Shown piece after piece: positions 22,534 to 30,913 of a DNA stretch of 36,638 nucleotides. The stretch is from Lachnospiraceae bacterium (GTDB lineage Bacteria; Bacillota; Clostridia; Lachnospirales; Lachnospiraceae), in the NCBI GenBank assembly GCA_029225485.1, contig JAQXWO010000013.1, positions 1 to 36,638 on the forward strand. The letters are read 5' to 3'. Under the pieces are notes generated by a model. The model was given only the letters and a program-made list of their open reading frames with translations, made no database searches and was not told the DNA's origin. The first letter of the stretch is position 1, and each line of letters begins with the position of its first letter. The translations under genes and the position numbers were made by a program.

Positions 22534-24081
22534 ATGCAGAGCAGGGCGGTTTATCAGAAAACAGTGGAAAAATGGGGGCTTCAGGAAGTGGTCTGTGAGG
22601 GGACTGCCCAGGGCAATCCTTTTACAGAGCGCAGGATCACAGCAGTATTTACAGGGAAAAATGAGTGCGTGTCCGTAGACGGATTTTACGACGGGGACGG
22701 GATTTACCGGGTGCGTTTCATGCCCTCCTTTGAGGGAAGCTATACCTTCCGTGTGGAAGGAAATTATGGGGGAGAGGCCTGGGAAGGAAGATTTGAGGTG
22801 ACGCCTCCATCCGCGGGAAACCATGGTCCGGTCCGGGTGGCGAACAGGTATCATTTTGCATATGAGGATGGTACACCTTATTATTCTGTGGGGACCACCT
22901 GTTATGTGTGGGAGCTTCAGTCCGATGAGAGGATCGCGGAGACACTGGAGACACTGAAGGACAGTGCGTTCAACAAGATCCGTTTCTGCATTTTCCCCAA
23001 GCATTATGATTACAATCTGGGTGAGCCCCGTTCTTACCCCTATGAAGGTACACCGATGGATTCCAGTGTGCTGACAAAGGAGAATTTTAACGAGTATACC
23101 GGGAAGACGGAGGGCAATCATTTTGATCTCAGCCGGTTCAATCCGGAGCATTTCCACCATATTGAGAGATGCATTCTGAAACTGCAGGAGCTGGGGATCG
23201 AAGCAGATCTGATCGTGATGCACCCCTATGACCGGTGGGGGTTTTCCTGCATGACGAGAGAGCAGGATGCACTGTACTGGAATTATGTGCTGGCCAGATT
23301 TGCCGCATACCGCAATGTGTGGTGGTCGCTGGCCAATGAGTATGATATCTTCCCTCAAAAGAAGATCGAGGACTGGGAAGGATATGCCAGGATCATCTGC
23401 GAAAAAGATCCCTACAACCATCTCCGGTCCATTCACAACTGCATGCCATTTTACGATCACAGAAGGCCCTGGATCACTCACTGCAGTATCCAGCGGCAGG
23501 ATCTGTACAAATCCGCGGAGCTGGTGAATGAGTGGAGAGAAACGTACCGCAAGCCGGTGGTTCTGGATGAGATCGCCTACGAAGGAAATATCCAGCATGG
23601 CTGGGGAAATATCAGCGGGGAAGAGATGCTGCGCCGGTTCTGGGAGGCAGTCTGCAGGGGCGGTTATCCGGGACACGGTGAGACTTACATGAATGAGGAG
23701 GATGTCCTCTGGTGGTCCCATGGCGGAAGGCTTCACGGTGAGAGTCACAAACGCTTCCATCTTCTGCGTCAGATCATGGAGGAGACACCGGGATCTGGCC
23801 TGGCTCCCTATGAGAGATGCAGCTGGGATGAGGTGTGCGCGGTGCCGGAGACAGAGTGTATGCAGCCGGTGAAAAGCTACTATCTGTACTATTACAGCTT
23901 CATGAGGCCCTCCTTCCGCGAATATTACTTTGATGATACGACGGAGTATGAAGTAAAAGTGATCGATACCTGGGAGATGAAGGTGGAAAACAGAGGGATA
24001 TACCATGGAAAATTCCGCATTGAACTTCCCGGGAAATCGTATATGGCAGTTCAGATCAGAAAAGCAGGGGGCAGTGTATGA
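22534..24081 (+). CDS. DUF5060/DUF4038-type glycoside hydrolase, cytosolic
   Basis: Protein of 515 aa. A beta-sandwich DUF5060-like domain (about 1-95, with FTERRITAVFTG, GDGIYRVRFMPSFEGSYTF) is followed by an apiosidase-like (DUF4038) TIM barrel (about 105-420) and a C-terminal beta domain of DUF5605 type (YEVKVIDTWEM). Likely catalytic acids are E269 in WWSLANEYD and E346 in VVLDEIAYEG, the usual strand 4 and strand 7 positions. It has no signal peptide, so it would act in the cytoplasm, which is odd beside glycan synthesis genes. The ATG has GGGAGAGG about 11 nt upstream. Its stop overlaps the glycosyltransferase start (ATGA), so the products are made together; it may trim or recycle a glycan intermediate (inference). 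Confidence 0.85.
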   Translation: MQSRAVYQKTVEKWGLQEVVCEGTAQGNPFTERRITAVFTGKNECVSVDGFYDGDGIYRVRFMPSFEGSYTFRVEGNYGGEAWEGRFEVTPPSAGNHGPVRVANRYHFAYEDGTPYYSVGTTCYVWELQSDERIAETLETLKDSAFNKIRFCIFPKHYDYNLGEPRSYPYEGTPMDSSVLTKENFNEYTGKTEGNHFDLSRFNPEHFHHIERCILKLQELGIEADLIVMHPYDRWGFSCMTREQDALYWNYVLARFAAYRNVWWSLANEYDIFPQKKIEDWEGYARIICEKDPYNHLRSIHNCMPFYDHRRPWITHCSIQRQDLYKSAELVNEWRETYRKPVVLDEIAYEGNIQHGWGNISGEEMLRRFWEAVCRGGYPGHGETYMNEEDVLWWSHGGRLHGESHKRFHLLRQIMEETPGSGLAPYERCSWDEVCAVPETECMQPVKSYYLYYYSFMRPSFREYYFDDTTEYEVKVIDTWEMKVENRGIYHGKFRIELPGKSYMAVQIRKAGGSV

Positions 24082-26603
24082 GCGAAAAATTTACCCGGGA
24101 ACGGGTCAGATTTCATATAAAGGACAGAAATGTGCTGGTCATCCAGGGATGGCTGGAGAATGACTCTGAGGGAAAGGAGCAGTTCGCGGCAGAGCTGGAC
24201 GGCAGTCAGCTTCCGGTGGAAGTAAAGATTCAGCGGGGCGTGGAAGTGACAAAGAAATATCTGCGTTACCGGACGAATGTGACGGTGGAGTATTTCGTGC
24301 AGGTCACCCTTCCGGAGGGGTATGAGAACAGCCGCAGACTGAGCGTATATCATCTGTCCGGTATGGAAGATATACAGGAAGAAGAAAAAATCCTGGTTCA
24401 GCAGTCATCAGAAATGGCAGCAGACGATACAGCATTTTCCCGCAGGGTGATTTACAGCGCATCCGGGGCTGCCCTGAAAAAGCTCTCCCGCCACCTGGAT
24501 TCCTGGATGGAAAGTCTGAGAAAGCTGCCGGACGGCAGATATCTGCTGCGGGGCTGGTATATCGGCTGTGAACATGCAGAGCTGGCGATTCTGGACCGGA
24601 AAGGGAATGTGCTGGAGACCCGGTGTGAACTGTCCCACCGGATGGATATTCAGGGAGAATATCCGGAGGCTTCTTTTGAAGAGACTCACGGATTTGAGCT
24701 GACCTTTCAGCCAAATGGAGAGAATCACCTGCGCCTTGCCCTGAAGGGAAATGGAAAAAAAGCCCTCTATGTCATCAACTGTGAAAAGATGCTGGCCGGC
24801 CAGGAGGGTCTGCTGAACCTCTGCAAAAAGAGCTGGCTCTATTTCCGCCGGAAGGGGCCGAAGCAGTTCGTGAAAAGAGTTTCCGATGTGGTGCTGGGAA
24901 CGGACAGCATCAGCTACGAACGCTGGCGAAGAAAATACGGGACTACCCGGCAGGAACTGGAAGAGCAGCGGAATCATCATTTTATCTGGGAACCCAGAGT
25001 GAGTATTCTGGTGCCTCTTTACCGGACTCCGGAAAAATTTCTCAGAGAGATGATCCGTTCCGTGGAGAAACAGACTTATGTCAACTGGGAGCTGATCCTT
25101 TCTGACGGCAGCGGAGAAGATTCTCCACTGACACCGCTGCTGCAGGAGTATGAGAAAAAAGACGCCAGGATCCATGTGCTGTATCATGGCAGACAGCTTC
25201 GCATCTCAGAAAATACAAATGCAGCCATCGAAGCGGCCGCCGGAGAGTTTCTGGCTTTTGGAGATCATGACGATCTGCTTGCTCCGGACGCCCTGTATGA
25301 ATGCATCCGTGTATTAAATGAGAAACCGGAGACAGAACTGATCTATACGGATGAGGATAAAGTGGACGGCACCGGGAAAAATTACTTCCAGCCGCATTTT
25401 AAGTCTGACTATAATCCGGAGCTTCTCTGCAGTATGAATTATTTCTGCCACCTGGTGGTGGTAAAAAAAGAACTGCAGAAGCGTGCAGGTCTGCTGGATC
25501 CGGCCTTTGACGGGGCCCAGGATTATGATTTTGTGCTGCGCTGCACCGAACAGACTTCCGAAGAACGGATCGCCCACATCCCGAAGATCCTGTATCACTG
25601 GAGAGCCCACCGGGAATCCACGGCGGAAAATCCCGAGAGCAAGCGGTATGCCTTTGAGGCAGGCTGCCGGGCAGTACAGGCTCACTACGACCGGACAGGA
25701 ATCGCAGCGACAGCAAAAGAAGGCGAATATCCGGGCCTTTACCGCACGGAGTTTGAGATTCAGGGGGAGCCGCTGATCTCCATCCTGATTCCGAACAAAG
25801 ATCACGGCGGAGACCTGCAGAAATGTATCCGTTCCATCGAGGAGAAGAGTGACTACTGCAATTATGAGTACATTATAATAGAAAACAACAGCACCGAGCC
25901 GGAGACCTTTGAACTGTATCACAGTCTGGAAGCAGAAAATCCGAAAGTCCATGTGGTATATTATCAGGGCACAGGCGGATTTAATTACTCAGACATCAAT
26001 AATTTTGGCGCTGCTCACGCCCGGGGAGAATATTTTCTTCTTTTAAATAATGATACAGAGATCATTCATCCTGACTGCCTGCGTCAGATGCTGGGCTACT
26101 GTCAGCAGCCGGGCATCGGGATCGTCGGAGCCCGCCTGTACTATGAGGACGATATCATTCAGCATGCCGGAGTCGTGCTGGGCTTCGGCGGGATCGCCGG
26201 GCATGCATTCATAGGATCCAAAAGAAGTGACAACGGCTACTTCTCCCGGATCATCTGTGCCCAGAATTACAGTGCGGTCACAGCGGCCTGCATGATGGTA
26301 AAAGCCTCCGTCTACCACGCAGTCGGCGGCATGTCCACGGAACTGAAAGTAGCCTTCAACGATATCGACTTCTGCATGAAAGTACGGGAAGCCGGCCATC
26401 GGATCGTATACAATCCCTACGCCGAACTCTACCATTACGAATCCAAATCCCGCGGTCTCGAAAACACCCAGGAGAAAATCGAACGCTTCAATCGTGAGAT
26501 GGCCTGCTTCCTCGACCGCTGGGGCGACAAAGTAAAAGGCGGAGACCCATATTATAACCGGAATCTGACGCTTGATAAGGCTGATTTTTCGCTGAAGGTG
26601 TAG
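24078..26603 (+). CDS. Double GT2 glycosyltransferase (841 aa)
   Basis: Large soluble or membrane-associated enzyme. Residues 1-300 form an N-terminal region with beta-rich segments of unknown function. The first GT2 domain runs from about 305 to 540 (VSILVPLYRTPEKF, FGDHDDLLAPDAL with the D-x-D-like core, YTDEDKVDG, GAQDYDFVLR), the second from about 565 to 800 (LISILIPNKDHGG, FLLLNNDTEIIHP, VAFNDIDFCMKVREAG). Two active sites suggest a chain extender adding two sugars in turn. It shares this layout with the 28005-29894 product. The last 110 codons use C-ending codons (TAC, TTC, GCC, CTC) far more than the rest, and the gene ends just before the long inverted repeat: a possible recombination edge. 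It overlaps the glycosidase gene by 4 nt. Confidence 0.92.
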   Translation: MSEKFTRERVRFHIKDRNVLVIQGWLENDSEGKEQFAAELDGSQLPVEVKIQRGVEVTKKYLRYRTNVTVEYFVQVTLPEGYENSRRLSVYHLSGMEDIQEEEKILVQQSSEMAADDTAFSRRVIYSASGAALKKLSRHLDSWMESLRKLPDGRYLLRGWYIGCEHAELAILDRKGNVLETRCELSHRMDIQGEYPEASFEETHGFELTFQPNGENHLRLALKGNGKKALYVINCEKMLAGQEGLLNLCKKSWLYFRRKGPKQFVKRVSDVVLGTDSISYERWRRKYGTTRQELEEQRNHHFIWEPRVSILVPLYRTPEKFLREMIRSVEKQTYVNWELILSDGSGEDSPLTPLLQEYEKKDARIHVLYHGRQLRISENTNAAIEAAAGEFLAFGDHDDLLAPDALYECIRVLNEKPETELIYTDEDKVDGTGKNYFQPHFKSDYNPELLCSMNYFCHLVVVKKELQKRAGLLDPAFDGAQDYDFVLRCTEQTSEERIAHIPKILYHWRAHRESTAENPESKRYAFEAGCRAVQAHYDRTGIAATAKEGEYPGLYRTEFEIQGEPLISILIPNKDHGGDLQKCIRSIEEKSDYCNYEYIIIENNSTEPETFELYHSLEAENPKVHVVYYQGTGGFNYSDINNFGAAHARGEYFLLLNNDTEIIHPDCLRQMLGYCQQPGIGIVGARLYYEDDIIQHAGVVLGFGGIAGHAFIGSKRSDNGYFSRIICAQNYSAVTAACMMVKASVYHAVGGMSTELKVAFNDIDFCMKVREAGHRIVYNPYAELYHYESKSRGLENTQEKIERFNREMACFLDRWGDKVKGGDPYYNRNLTLDKADFSLKV

Positions 26604-26634
26604 ACACTGTCCACATCTTACTATTCGAAGAACA

Positions 26635-26792
26635 GCTGTCAGACTCGGGCATATCCAATGCGTCTGACCTCGGAACGGACAGTTATGGCATATGTCTGAC
26701 AGGAAAGGACACTTATGTCCTGCACCGGCAGACATATGCCATGACTGTCCGGGACGGAGGCAGCACGCATGGATATGCCCGAGCCTGACAGC
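26635..26792. repeat. Large 158-nt imperfect inverted repeat (foldback element)
   Basis: Both halves pair over nearly the whole length: 26635-26642 with 26785-26792 (8 bp), 26644-26657 with 26770-26783 (14 bp), 26660-26663 with 26765-26768, 26668-26671 with 26757-26760, 26676-26698 with 26729-26751 (23 pairs, one G-T), 26702-26703 with 26725-26726, and 26707-26711 with 26716-26720 around a 4-nt loop. No T-run follows either arm. It fills the gap between the double glycosyltransferase and rffA genes. It could be a MITE-like mobile element, a structured RNA, or a barrier that separates expression. No clear target-site duplication was seen. Confidence 0.85.
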
Positions 26793-26828
26793 GTCACGTA
26801 TACGATGCAGCATAAACCAAGAATTATA

Positions 26829-26857
26829 TTGAAGTTTCCCGCTTCTTGCTGTATCAT
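26829..26857 (+). promoter_or_regulatory. Internal promoter before rffA
   Basis: TTGAAG (26829-26834) and TATCAT (26852-26857) with a 17-base spacer lie between the inverted repeat and rffA, so the second half of the polysaccharide cluster probably has its own transcription start. The rest of the gap 26604-26884 is the inverted repeat and short flanks. Confidence 0.5.
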
Positions 26858-26884
26858 ATATCGAAGGGAGAGGAGACGATTCGT

Positions 26885-28015
26885 ATGATCAGATTTAATA
26901 AGGCCCCTTTTGTGGGAAATGAAATGCAATATATGCAGCAGGCAATTGAGGGCGGAAAGCTCTGCGGAGACGGCCCTTTTACAAAAAAATGTTCACAGAA
27001 AATGTGTGAAGCCTTTGGCGCAGAGCATGTTCTTCTGACCACCTCCTGTACCCATGCTCTGGAGATGGCAGCTTTTCTTTGCGGACTGCAGCCGGGGGAT
27101 GAGGTCATTATGCCATCCTACACCTTCGTATCCACGGCGGATGCATTCGTCCTTCAGGGAGCGAAGATCGTGTTTGTGGATGTGCATCCGGAGACCATGA
27201 ATATTGATGAGACGAAGATAGAAGCAGCCATCACGGAGAGGACAAAGGTGATCGTGCCCGTACATTATGCGGGAGTCGCCTGTGAGATGGATACGATCAT
27301 GGAGATCGCCCGCCGCCATGGACTCAAAGTAGTGGAGGATGCGGCTCAGGGCGTGAATGCCTGGTATAAGGGCAGAGCCCTTGGCACCATCGGAGATTTT
27401 GGCTGCTACAGTTTTCATGAGACGAAAAATTATACGATGGGAGAGGGCGGTGCTCTGGTCTTTCGGGATGATAAATATGTGGAGCCGGCAGAGATCCTGC
27501 GGGAAAAAGGTACGAACCGCAGCAAATTTTTCCGGGGACAGATCGACAAATATACCTGGGTGGATTATGGCTCTTCCTATCTTCCAAGTGATCTGAATGC
27601 GGCGTATCTGTATGCCCAGCTGGAAAAGCTGGATGAGATCAACGAGAAACGCCATCAGATCTTCCAGTACTATCATGAACACCTGAAACCCCTGGAGGAA
27701 GCAGGATATCTGGAGCTGCCCCATGTGCCGGAGGGTTGTGTTCACAATGCACATATGTACTATGTGAAGACAAAGGATCTTGAGACCAGGACCAGACTGA
27801 TCTCTTATATGAAAGAAAAAGGCGTGCTTTGTGTCTTTCATTATATTCCGCTTCACACTGCACCGGCCGGCCGCCGGTTCGGAAGATTCTGCGGAGAGGA
27901 TGTCTATACTACGAAAGAAAGCGAGCGGCTGATGCGTCTGCCCATGTTTTACAATCTCCCGATGGAAGATGTGGAGTACGTGGTGAAGTGCCTGTTGGAG
28001 TATCATGAATATTAA
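26885..28015 (+). CDS. rffA: dTDP-4-amino-4,6-dideoxygalactose transaminase (DegT family)
   Basis: PLP enzyme of 376 aa that aminates a dTDP-4-keto-6-deoxy-hexose, giving dTDP-Fuc4N or a similar amino sugar. The sequence starts IRFNKAPFVGNEMQYMQQAIEGGKLCGDGPFT and has LTTSCTHALEMAAFL, EVIMPSYTFVSTADAFV, VEDAAQGVNAWYKG and the PLP lysine in SFHETKNYTMGEGGAL, all typical of RffA/WecE. The ATG at 26885 is used (AGGGAGAGGAG upstream); the ATG at 26846 lies at the internal promoter and adds 13 unlike residues. The gene overlaps the next glycosyltransferase by 11 nt. The rmlA/rmlB genes needed to make its substrate are not in the window. Confidence 0.88.
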   Translation: MIRFNKAPFVGNEMQYMQQAIEGGKLCGDGPFTKKCSQKMCEAFGAEHVLLTTSCTHALEMAAFLCGLQPGDEVIMPSYTFVSTADAFVLQGAKIVFVDVHPETMNIDETKIEAAITERTKVIVPVHYAGVACEMDTIMEIARRHGLKVVEDAAQGVNAWYKGRALGTIGDFGCYSFHETKNYTMGEGGALVFRDDKYVEPAEILREKGTNRSKFFRGQIDKYTWVDYGSSYLPSDLNAAYLYAQLEKLDEINEKRHQIFQYYHEHLKPLEEAGYLELPHVPEGCVHNAHMYYVKTKDLETRTRLISYMKEKGVLCVFHYIPLHTAPAGRRFGRFCGEDVYTTKESERLMRLPMFYNLPMEDVEYVVKCLLEYHEY

Positions 28016-29894
28016 AAAATGTCTGAATTTTGTCAGGAAGCTGAGCCCTTATAATATACAGAAGGGCCTGAAATATCTGAAACATTTTGGCCCGAAGGAG
28101 TTTCTGATCCGGCTCAGCGACCGGATCGAGCCCGAGGATGTGCCTTACGGCCCCTGGTATGAGTCCCACAGAGCTTCGGAGGAGGAGCTTGCCGCCCAGA
28201 GAAAGACAGTGTTCCGGCGGCAGCCGCTGATCAGTATTGCGGTGCCTCTTTATCGTACACCGGAAATATATCTGAGGGAGATGATCGAGTCAGTCCGCAG
28301 TCAGACGTATGGCAGATGGGAGCTCTGCCTGGCAGACGGGAGTGAAGACCGGACGATGGCTTCTGATCGGAAAGCGGATGACTGTAAGACTGATGCGGAC
28401 AGACGCCGGGCGCTTCTGGAGGAATATGCTGCGATGGACTCCAGGATCCACGTGAAATATCTGGAGAAAAATGAAGGGATCGCCGGAAATACGAATGCAG
28501 CTATCGCCATGGCATCCGGTGACTATATCGGTCTGCTGGATCATGATGATCTGCTGGCGCCTGACGCATTGTATGAGATCGTAAGAAAACTTCAGGACGA
28601 TCCCCGGCCGGAGCTTTTGTACACCGATGAAGATAAGGTGGACGGAGCCGGGAAAGAGCATTTTCAGCCCAATCTGAAGCCCGATTTTAACCCGGATCTG
28701 CTGCGTTCCAACAATTATATCTGTCATTTTCTGGTATTTTCCAGGGAACTGTTTTCGCAGGTCGGAGGATTTGACCGTCAGTACGACGGGGCTCAGGATT
28801 ACGATTTTATTCTGCGCTGCACGGAACAGGCCCGGGGCATCTGCCATATTCCGCGCATTCTGTATCACTGGAGGACCCACGCCGCTTCCACTGCGGATAA
28901 TCCCCTGTCCAAGGAGTATGCGTATGAATCAGGGCGGCGGGCCATTGCTGCCCATCTGGAGCGGTGTCAGCTGAAAGGAGAGGTCATCCGGAAGCCGGAT
29001 TTCGGGTTTTACCGGGTGCGCTATCAGGTATCCGGGACACCGCTGGTATCGATTATTATTCCAAATAAAGACGAGACGGATACTCTGAGAAAATGTATTG
29101 ATTCGATTCAAAATAAGACCTCATACCGGAATTATGAGATCATTATCGTGGAAAATAACAGTAAAACTGACGAAATTTTCAACTATTATAAAGAAATAGA
29201 TGGACGAAACGGGATTCGTGTTGTATATTGGGACAAAGAGTTTAACTACTCGGCGATCAACAATTTCGGGGTGAGTCACGCATCCGGGTCTTACTTTGTC
29301 TTTTTAAACAATGATATGGAGATCATCCGTGAGGACTGGCTGGATGAGCTTCTGGGACACTGCATGCGCCCGGGAACGGGCATCGTGGGGGCGCGGCTGT
29401 ACTATCCGGATGATACGATCCAGCATGCCGGTATCGTGGTGGGGATCGGCGGGATCGCCGGCAGTCTGTTTGTCGGTATGAAGCGGTCTCACAGCGGCTA
29501 CCTCCATAAAGAATCTCTGCAGCAGGATCTCAGCGCTGTGACGGCGGCCTGTATGATGGTGAGCCGGGAGGCTTTTCTGGCCTCCGGCGGATTTGAGGAA
29601 AAGCTGGCGGTGGCATTTAATGATGTGGATTTCTGTCTGTGTGTGCGGGAGCTGGGTTATCTGGTGGTTTATGATCCTTATGTGGAGCTGTATCATTACG
29701 AATCCAGGACCCGTGGAGCTGAGGATACACCGGAGAAGGTGCGGCGCTTCCAGTCCGAGATCGAGTATATGAGAAGCCGCTGGATCGATATTCTGAAAAA
29801 CGGAGACCCTTATTACAACAGGAATTTTTCGCTTGCGAAATGGAATTATTCCCTGCGCCCCGCAGATGGACGGCCGGGGAAGGGGAGGAACTGA
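28005..29894 (+). CDS. Double GT2 glycosyltransferase (629 aa)
   Basis: Two GT2 domains: about 74-310 (LISIAVPLYRTPEIYLREMIES, GLLDHDDLLAPDALYE, YTDEDKVDGAGKEHF, GAQDYDFILRC) and about 346-590 (LVSIIIPNKDETD, FVFLNNDMEIIRED, VAFNDVDFCLCVRELG). It is a clear paralog of the 24078-26603 product and matches it over both domains, but it has a short 70-residue N-terminus instead of the 300-residue region. Likely adds two sugars to the growing lipid-linked chain in the cytoplasm. The ATG overlaps the end of rffA; GGAG lies close upstream. It is followed directly by a third GT2 gene. Confidence 0.92.
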   Translation: MNIKKCLNFVRKLSPYNIQKGLKYLKHFGPKEFLIRLSDRIEPEDVPYGPWYESHRASEEELAAQRKTVFRRQPLISIAVPLYRTPEIYLREMIESVRSQTYGRWELCLADGSEDRTMASDRKADDCKTDADRRRALLEEYAAMDSRIHVKYLEKNEGIAGNTNAAIAMASGDYIGLLDHDDLLAPDALYEIVRKLQDDPRPELLYTDEDKVDGAGKEHFQPNLKPDFNPDLLRSNNYICHFLVFSRELFSQVGGFDRQYDGAQDYDFILRCTEQARGICHIPRILYHWRTHAASTADNPLSKEYAYESGRRAIAAHLERCQLKGEVIRKPDFGFYRVRYQVSGTPLVSIIIPNKDETDTLRKCIDSIQNKTSYRNYEIIIVENNSKTDEIFNYYKEIDGRNGIRVVYWDKEFNYSAINNFGVSHASGSYFVFLNNDMEIIREDWLDELLGHCMRPGTGIVGARLYYPDDTIQHAGIVVGIGGIAGSLFVGMKRSHSGYLHKESLQQDLSAVTAACMMVSREAFLASGGFEEKLAVAFNDVDFCLCVRELGYLVVYDPYVELYHYESRTRGAEDTPEKVRRFQSEIEYMRSRWIDILKNGDPYYNRNFSLAKWNYSLRPADGRPGKGRN

Positions 29895-29895
29895 C

Positions 29896-30855
29896 ATGCA
29901 GATAGCAACAGTGGTCATTCCGAATCTGAACGGGATGAAATATCTGAAAGACTGTCTGGATTCCCTGAGAGTGCAGAGCAGACAGGATTTTTCTGTGATT
30001 CTGATCGATAATGGCTCTGAGGATGGAAGCGCGGATTATGTAGAGTCACATTATCCGGAGGTGACAGTCCGGCGATTTCCGTCGAACACAGGATTCTGCC
30101 ATGCAGTGAATGAAGGGATCCTCATGGCGGAGACGCCCTATGTCGTACTTTTGAATAATGACACGATATGCGAGGAATCCTTTATTGAAAAGCTGACAGA
30201 GGCCATGGAGTCAGATGCCCGGTATTTTTCCTGTGCATCCCGGATGGTGCGTATGGATGATCCGGAGCGGATGGATAACGGAGGAGATTATTACTGTGCG
30301 CTGGGCTGGGCATATGCTCGCGGGAAAGGCCGGCCGGCCAGAGAGTATGACCGGAAAAAGGAGATCTTTTCCGCCTGTGCGGGAGCAGCGATCTACCGCA
30401 GAAGCGTATTTGATGAGATCGGTCTGTTTGACGAAGTGCATTTTGCATATCTGGAGGATGTGGATATCGCATACCGGGCCAGGATCGCGGGCTATCGGAA
30501 CATGTATATCCCGGAAGCGGTGGTGCGCCATGTGGGAAGCGCTACCAGCGGCTCTGTGTACAATGAATTCAAGATACGATACTCTTCCAGAAACAGTATC
30601 TATCTGATATACAAAAATATGCCGGTGCTGCAGATACTTCTGAACCTGCCGCTGCTTGCAGCAGGTTTTTTGATTAAGATGCTTTTCTTTGCGAAGAAAG
30701 GCTATTTTCGGGTATACGCGGCCGGTCTGATCAAAGGGATCCGGCTTTGCCGCCGGGACAAAAAAGTAAAAGTGCGAAAGGAAAACATTCCTCATTATTT
30801 CAGGATTCAGTGGGAACTCTGGGTGAATCTGATCCGGCGTGCGGTGAGTTTCTGA
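29896..30855 (+). CDS. GT2 glycosyltransferase with C-terminal membrane segment
   Basis: Protein of 319 aa. GT2 motifs: TVVIPNLNGMKYLKDCLDSL, ILIDNGSEDGS, SNTGFCHAVNEGI, VLLNNDTICEESF (D-x-D-like) and YLEDVDIAYRARIAGY with VVRHVGSATSG. A hydrophobic segment (LLNLPLLAAGFLIKMLFF) near residues 250-270 and a basic tail suggest membrane attachment. The pattern resembles WbbL-like rhamnosyltransferases, but the sugar is not certain. The start is the ATG at 29896 just after the previous stop, with GGGGAGGA 7 nt upstream; the reading frame extends further upstream inside the previous gene but has no ribosome site there. Confidence 0.9.
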   Translation: MQIATVVIPNLNGMKYLKDCLDSLRVQSRQDFSVILIDNGSEDGSADYVESHYPEVTVRRFPSNTGFCHAVNEGILMAETPYVVLLNNDTICEESFIEKLTEAMESDARYFSCASRMVRMDDPERMDNGGDYYCALGWAYARGKGRPAREYDRKKEIFSACAGAAIYRRSVFDEIGLFDEVHFAYLEDVDIAYRARIAGYRNMYIPEAVVRHVGSATSGSVYNEFKIRYSSRNSIYLIYKNMPVLQILLNLPLLAAGFLIKMLFFAKKGYFRVYAAGLIKGIRLCRRDKKVKVRKENIPHYFRIQWELWVNLIRRAVSF

Positions 30856-30913
30856 CCGGCGGCCGCATCCTGTCAGAGGCAGGAAATGAGGAAGAGTACA
30901 GAGGTGAAGCGCT

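Noticed and set aside
22399-24006. Long open frame of 535 codons on the minus strand
   Set aside because: It lies wholly opposite the glycosidase gene, has no family motifs and no ribosome site, and is explained by the codon bias of the forward gene.
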